Source: CAG-533 sp963645165
Lineage (GTDB): Bacteria > Bacillota_I > Bacilli_A > RF39 > UBA660
NCBI GenBank assembly: GCA_963645165.1
Contig: CAVIQT010000071.1
Span: forward strand, 1-10,024
Length of the DNA stretch: 10,024 nt
Direction of reading: 5' to 3'
In this document: piece by piece, positions 6,875 through 10,024 of the stretch
Layout of the letters: each line of letters begins with the position of its first letter
How positions within the stretch are numbered: the stretch's first letter is position 1
Notes under the pieces: generated by a model
What the model was told of the DNA's origin: nothing
Seen by the model: only the letters and a program-made list of their open reading frames with translations
The model's database searches: none
Program-made: the position numbers and the translations under genes

Positions 6875-7372
6875 ATGATACGTGATATTTTTAAATATAT
6901 ATCTAGCATCTTATTATGTTTTATCATGATAATATTTAGTTTATTTATTTGGGAAAGTTTTAGAGCTAAAACTAGTGTAATTGAAAATGTTATTGCTCAA
7001 AATAATATTGAACTTATAAGTGGTCAAAGTTTAAACGAAAAAGATATAAGATTTGCTATAATTAATGGAAGCTATACCATATTAAATAATTCTAAATATA
7101 ATATAAATACTGACTTAGTTTTTAAATTAGATAAATCTTCTGATTTAAAAGCAGATGATTTAATAATTTATGTAGATGACTATAACTGTGAATTAACTTA
7201 TTTATATCAAGATAGTGATCAAAATTATGATATATATTTACTAAAAAGAATTAACTTATTTGGTAAAGAAAAAAGAACATATAATATTAAACTAGCTATT
7301 AAAGAAGAAAATTACAACCTAGTAAAAGGTAAAAACTATAAATACAAAATAGAAGCAAATACTTTACTATAA
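6875..7372 (+). CDS. Membrane-anchored extracytoplasmic protein of unknown function
   Basis: 165 residues, not recognised. One N-terminal hydrophobic segment (about 8-26, YISSILLCFIMIIFSLFIW) follows Arg3 and Lys7, consistent with a signal anchor. No clear signal-peptidase site or lipobox is visible. The remainder is polar and strand-forming, with alternating hydrophobic residues and many Tyr/Asn (for example FAIINGSYTILNNSKYNINT at 59-78), as in an extracytoplasmic beta-sandwich. The ribosome site AAGGGGGT (from 6863) is strong. The gene lies 30 bases after dnaE and is followed by a terminator, so it is probably cotranscribed with the polymerase. TGATAGAAT at 6842-6850 could give it an extra extended -10 of its own. 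A functional tie to replication is not implied by the sequence. Confidence 0.75.
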   Translation: MIRDIFKYISSILLCFIMIIFSLFIWESFRAKTSVIENVIAQNNIELISGQSLNEKDIRFAIINGSYTILNNSKYNINTDLVFKLDKSSDLKADDLIIYVDDYNCELTYLYQDSDQNYDIYLLKRINLFGKEKRTYNIKLAIKEENYNLVKGKNYKYKIEANTLL

Positions 7373-7376
7373 TTAT

Positions 7377-7402
7377 AGGAGAATAAAGATTCTTCTTTTT
7401 TT
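7377..7402 (+). terminator. Intrinsic terminator after the dnaE operon
   Basis: An 8-bp stem, AGGAGAAT (7377-7384) with ATTCTTCT (7389-7396) including one G-T pair, has loop AAAG and is followed by T to 7402. It begins four bases after the stop of the preceding gene. Confidence 0.78.
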
Positions 7403-7440
7403 AACTATTTACTTGCAATTAAAACATTTAATAGTTAAAA
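7399..7440. repeat. 11-bp perfect inverted repeat bracketing the dnaB-like promoter
   Basis: TTTTAACTATT (7399-7409) and its exact reverse complement AATAGTTAAAA (7430-7440) are separated by 20 bases. The left arm starts in the T-run of the upstream terminator and ends just before the -35 box; the right arm overlaps the -10. The two half-sites begin 31 bases apart, about three helical turns, as expected for a dimeric or looping regulator. No known operator consensus is recognised. Confidence 0.6.
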
Positions 7441-7441
7441 T
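7413..7441 (+). promoter_or_regulatory. Promoter of the dnaB-like/dnaI operon
   Basis: TTGCAA (7413-7418, 4/6) and TAAAAT (7436-7441, 5/6) are separated by 17 bp. Transcription would start near 7448. A promoter is required here because a terminator precedes it. The -10 lies within one arm of the inverted repeat, so a protein bound there would block it. Confidence 0.58.
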
Positions 7442-7462
7442 ATTTTTGAAGAAGGTGTTAGT

Positions 7463-8737
7463 ATGAAAGAAAAAAATATCTTACCAGCAGATACATATAT
7501 AGTTGTTAATAAAACCATACTAACTGAAATAGATAAAAGAAACTTAATTAATTTATACGAACCAATAGTAGGCCCTCTTCCTATAAGTTTATACATGACT
7601 TTATGGAGTGACTTAGATAAATCAGAAACTATTAGTAAAGACTATACTCATCATCATTTAATGACTTTTCTAAAAACTAAACTAGAAGATATCAAAGAAG
7701 CAAGAAAAGCCCTAGAGTCTCTTGGACTAATTAAAACTTATTTAAAAAAAGAAAATGACATTAACCACTATATATATGAACTTTTTTCTCCTCTTAGTGC
7801 CTATGAATTTTTTAATCATCCCATTTTAAATGTAGTTTTATATAACAATATTGGTGAAAATGAATATAATAACTTACTTAAATATTATAAAAAACCTACA
7901 TTTAAATATGATGACTATGAAGAAATTACTGCAAAATTAAACGATACATTTAGATCAACTATTGGAAATATTTTTAATAACAGTGATATAAAATCCAAAA
8001 CTGAAAACAAATTAATGATAGATTCTCTTATTGACTTTGATATGCTTATGGAAAGTATACCTAATAAAGTATTAAGTGATAAAGCCCTTAATAAAAGAAT
8101 GAGAGAATTAATAAATAGTCTAGCATTTATTTATAATTTAGATACTTTAAAACTAAGTGAAATAATAAGACTTACTATTGATAATAATGGTATGATTAAT
8201 AGAGACTTACTAATTAAAGAAGTAAGAAAATACTATGAATATAATAATGGTGGAACTCTTCCCACTCTAATTTATAGAACTCAGCCAGATTTCTTAAAAA
8301 GCCCAGAAGGTAATTTATCTAATAAAGGAAAAATGATATATATATTTGAAAATACTAGTCCTTATGATTTCTTAAGAAGTAAATATAAAAATAATAATCC
8401 TACCCCTAGAGATTTAAAACTCCTAGAGTATTTAGCTATTGATTTAGAAATGACACCTGCAGTTATTAATGTTTTAATTGACTACACTCTAAGAATTAAT
8501 GATAATAAACTTACTAAAGGCTTTGTAGAAACTATTGCTGGTCAGTGGGTAAGACTAGGAATAAAAACCGCCACTGGCGCAATGAAACAAGCTGAAAAAG
8601 AATATAAAAAACGCCCTAAGAAAGAAATTAAAAAAGAAAATGTATTACCATCTTGGTTTAATAATAAAATTAAAGATGAAGAAATATCTGAAGAAGAAAA
8701 AGCTGAACTAGAAGAACTATTAAAAGAATTTAGGTGA
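7463..8737 (+). CDS. dnaB: Primosome/helicase loader subunit DnaB (Bacillus type, DnaD-like)
   Basis: Replication initiation and membrane attachment protein of the Bacillota, distinct from the E. coli helicase of the same name. With DnaD and DnaI it loads the replicative helicase at the origin and at restarted forks. The protein is 424 residues against about 470 in B. subtilis. The N-terminal winged-helix DnaB_N region (about 10-120) includes LINLYEPIVGPLPISLYMTL (28-47), matching the 'L..LY.PliG..A..LY..L' family pattern. The C-terminal DnaD/DnaB_2 domain (about 310-380) ends in FVETIAGQW (354-362), a YxxxIxxxW motif with Phe for Tyr. A charged linker then leads to LPSWF (395-399) and an acidic tail. 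AAGGTG at 7452-7457 precedes the ATG. dnaI follows after six bases, the classical dnaB-dnaI order. Stop is TGA. Confidence 0.9.
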   Translation: MKEKNILPADTYIVVNKTILTEIDKRNLINLYEPIVGPLPISLYMTLWSDLDKSETISKDYTHHHLMTFLKTKLEDIKEARKALESLGLIKTYLKKENDINHYIYELFSPLSAYEFFNHPILNVVLYNNIGENEYNNLLKYYKKPTFKYDDYEEITAKLNDTFRSTIGNIFNNSDIKSKTENKLMIDSLIDFDMLMESIPNKVLSDKALNKRMRELINSLAFIYNLDTLKLSEIIRLTIDNNGMINRDLLIKEVRKYYEYNNGGTLPTLIYRTQPDFLKSPEGNLSNKGKMIYIFENTSPYDFLRSKYKNNNPTPRDLKLLEYLAIDLEMTPAVINVLIDYTLRINDNKLTKGFVETIAGQWVRLGIKTATGAMKQAEKEYKKRPKKEIKKENVLPSWFNNKIKDEEISEEEKAELEELLKEFR

Positions 8738-8743
8738 TTATAA

Positions 8744-9655
8744 GTGAGAGAATTTAACTCTATTAAAGGTAAAAAAGATTTAGAATTTAGTTTAAAAAGT
8801 GACTATGCCATTGCTTTAAAAAATGATAACTTTAAAAAACTAATAAATACATTAAAAATAAAAGAAAATATTGCATATAAATATACATCTAAACTAGAAA
8901 GAACAGTAGAAGAACTAGGTAAATGTGCAAACTGTAAAAGTCTACTTGCTTGTCAAAATAAAGTAACTGGCATGGTTTATTACCCAACTCTAACAGATGA
9001 AGAAACCCTAGAATTTAACTATGTTGCATGCAAATATAAAAAGAAAGATATTAAAGAAAAAGAAGAAATAAAATCTAATTTCTTTAAAATGCCATATGAT
9101 ATAAAAATGGCTAAAATGGCAAATATAGAACTAGAAACAAAAAGAGCTAAAATAATAAAATGGCTTAAGAAATTCTATGATACTTATCAAAAAGATGAAA
9201 AACAAAAAGGCCTTTATTTATATGGATCATTTGGAAGTGGTAAAACTTATATGATAAGTGCTCTTTTAAATGAACTATCTAAACTAAATTATAGTGTTGT
9301 AATAGTATATTATCCAGAACTTATAAGAAGTATAAAAGAATCATTTTCATCAGGTGAAGACTTTTATGAAAGAATGAATACAATTAAAACCTGTAATTTA
9401 TTACTATTAGATGATATTGGAGCTGAAAGTGTAACTGCCTGGAATAGAGATGAAATTCTAGGAACTATTTTACAATACAGAATGGATAATAAAATGCCTA
9501 CATTCTTTACTTCAAACTTAAATTTAGAAGAATTAGAAAACCATTTAATTATTAAAGATACCGCTGAAGAAAGAATTAAAGCAAGAAGAATAATGGAAAG
9601 AATAAAACAGTTATCTGAATATTTAGAATTACTTGGTGAAAATAGAAGAAAATAA
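8744..9655 (+). CDS. dnaI: Helicase loader DnaI (AAA+ ATPase)
   Basis: AAA+ ATPase that delivers the replicative helicase onto DNA, 303 residues. The start is GTG at 8744. No ATG lies nearby, and AGGTGA (8732-8737), overlapping the stop of the preceding gene, is correctly spaced, so translation is probably coupled. The N-terminal helicase-binding domain has the DnaI zinc-ribbon cysteines C61, C64, C70 and C96. The ATPase domain shows Walker A GSFGSGKT (161-168), Walker B LLLLDDIG (219-226), sensor-1 TFFTSNL (253-259) and a likely arginine finger in RIKARRIMERI (277-287). Its length and the dnaB-dnaI order are typical of Bacilli. No terminator is evident after its stop, so some readthrough into the next gene is possible. 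Confidence 0.95.
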   Translation: MREFNSIKGKKDLEFSLKSDYAIALKNDNFKKLINTLKIKENIAYKYTSKLERTVEELGKCANCKSLLACQNKVTGMVYYPTLTDEETLEFNYVACKYKKKDIKEKEEIKSNFFKMPYDIKMAKMANIELETKRAKIIKWLKKFYDTYQKDEKQKGLYLYGSFGSGKTYMISALLNELSKLNYSVVIVYYPELIRSIKESFSSGEDFYERMNTIKTCNLLLLDDIGAESVTAWNRDEILGTILQYRMDNKMPTFFTSNLNLEELENHLIIKDTAEERIKARRIMERIKQLSEYLELLGENRRK

Positions 9656-9695
9656 ATAGTAAATTTCATAGAACTTTGGACAACCACTTGTTAAC

Positions 9696-9723
9696 TTGAC
9701 ATGGGGGGGGTAATTAGTAAAAT
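9696..9723 (+). promoter_or_regulatory. Promoter with a poly-G spacer, candidate phase-variable switch
   Basis: A perfect -35, TTGACA (9696-9701), and a 5/6 -10, TAAAAT (9718-9723), are separated by 16 bp, half of which is an eight-G run. Transcription would start near 9730, about 20 bases before the ATG of the exported protein, with the ribosome site AAGGGTGA (9736-9743) in the leader. Gain of one G gives the optimal 17-bp spacer; loss of one gives 15. Established cases of tract-length control in promoter spacers (for example poly-G upstream of porA in Neisseria) show how this works; here it is an inference. Confidence 0.62.
9703..9710 (+). repeat. Homopolymeric G8 tract
   Basis: Eight consecutive G in a strongly AT-rich context; elsewhere on this strand the longest run I saw is five, within a ribosome site. 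It is not coding: TGA at 9741-9743 is in frame just ahead of the ATG at 9750. The ATG formed at 9701-9703 opens only a nine-codon frame without a ribosome site. Confidence 0.85.
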
Positions 9724-9749
9724 TAAATAGAAAATAAGGGTGATTTTCT

Positions 9750-10024
9750 ATGAGATATACTAATATAATAAATAAAATAAAGGCAAATAAAAGAATTTTA
9801 TATCTATCATTTTGCATAGTATTAATTCTTTTTTCTTTGGTTTTAAATATAACCTTTAGTTTAATGACTAAAGATAATAATACTAGCGGAGCAAATATTA
9901 TTGTTGGTGATTTAAAATATCAAATGATTATAAATGAAGTTGAATTAAATGAAAGTGTTGGAACTAAATTACCATCTAATACTATTATAGGTGATAGAAT
10001 TATATTACTTAAAGCTGGTTTAAC
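9750..10024 (+). CDS. Exported or membrane-anchored protein, N-terminal part (cut by window end); possibly TasA/camelysin-like
   Basis: Ninety-one codons are visible and the frame is still open at the window end. The basic head (MRYTNIINKIKANKR) and hydrophobic helix at about 16-38 (LYLSFCIVLILFSLVLNI) form a signal peptide or anchor. Immediately after comes SLMTKDNNTSGANIIVGDLKY (37-57), then a strand-rich region with LPSNTIIGDRIILLKAG (74-90). The order 'hydrophobic helix - short T-D-N/S-N turn - aGxLxx strand - PxxxxxGD strand' resembles the start of TasA/CalY (camelysin) biofilm-fibre proteins, in which a FTD..SNTFTAGTLDL-like segment follows the signal. The likeness is loose and the rest of the protein is unseen, so I would not name it. 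The start is fixed by AAGGGTGA and an in-frame TGA nine bases upstream. It lies 94 bases after dnaI with its own promoter containing a G8 tract. Confidence 0.7.
   Translation, partial: MRYTNIINKIKANKRILYLSFCIVLILFSLVLNITFSLMTKDNNTSGANIIVGDLKYQMIINEVELNESVGTKLPSNTIIGDRIILLKAGL

Noticed and set aside
9364..9687. 107-codon minus-strand frame over the end of dnaI
   Set aside because: Antisense to Walker B through the end of DnaI; the residues are reverse images of that conserved gene.
9701..9730. Nine-codon frame starting at the ATG that leads into the G8 tract, as a possible phase-variable leader peptide
   Set aside because: No ribosome site, it overlaps the -35/-10 region so would not be transcribed from that promoter, and one or two extra Gs only bring an earlier stop.
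9629..9817. 62-codon hydrophobic minus-strand frame across the poly-G region
   Set aside because: It is antisense to the signal helix of the terminal gene and to its promoter; no Shine-Dalgarno precedes its start.
1..10024. CRISPR arrays, insertion sequences, tRNA/rRNA genes and riboswitches
   Set aside because: I looked for spaced direct repeats, transposase motifs, cloverleaf-like stretches and long structured leaders and saw none. Leaders are short and intergenic spaces are explained by promoters and terminators.

Overview
The window is strongly AT-rich, uses TGA as a stop (the dnaE-type and dnaB-type genes both end in TGA) and TGG for tryptophan, and has strong Shine-Dalgarno sequences. 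It carries a Bacillus-type primosome-loader pair (DnaB/DnaI), a PrsA lipoprotein foldase and two YjcZ-type mini-proteins. Together these point to a low-GC Bacillota of class Bacilli, probably one of the small-genome gut lineages near Erysipelotrichales/RF39, and not a genetic-code-4 mycoplasma. The lineage is an inference from gene content only.

Layout. (1) Positions 1-500: the 3' end of a recX-like gene overlaps a small two-helix membrane protein; both end at a bidirectional terminator. (2) 499-1518, minus strand: PrsA-type parvulin lipoprotein. (3) 1519-1865: a divergent promoter region, then two tandem 34-residue YjcZ/SscA-type proteins, both too short for ordinary gene calling, closed by a strong terminator with a GTAA loop. 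(4) 1911-3665: a HerA/FtsK-family ATPase (DUF87 type), with no NurA partner in view. (5) 3686-3853, minus strand: a 55-residue ribosomal protein L28, converging on the HerA-like gene through a shared hairpin. (6) 3980-7372: DNA polymerase III alpha subunit of the DnaE type (short, PHP histidines lost), followed by a small membrane-anchored protein of unknown function and a terminator. (7) 7399-9655: a promoter bracketed by an 11-bp inverted repeat, then the primosome loader genes dnaB-like and dnaI, translationally adjacent. (8) 9656-10024: a promoter whose spacer contains a run of eight G, driving a membrane-anchored or exported protein cut by the window end.

Most of the window is replication and repair housekeeping (RecX, HerA-like, DnaE, DnaB, DnaI) with two cell-envelope elements. 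The most unusual signal is the G8 tract between a consensus -35 (TTGACA) and a near-consensus -10 (TAAAAT) upstream of the terminal surface-type gene. It has the architecture of a phase-variable promoter, with a 16-bp spacer at this tract length. Recurrent regulatory style: several promoters use an extended TGn -10 with a very short leader before the Shine-Dalgarno, and hairpin terminators are packed against or over stop codons.
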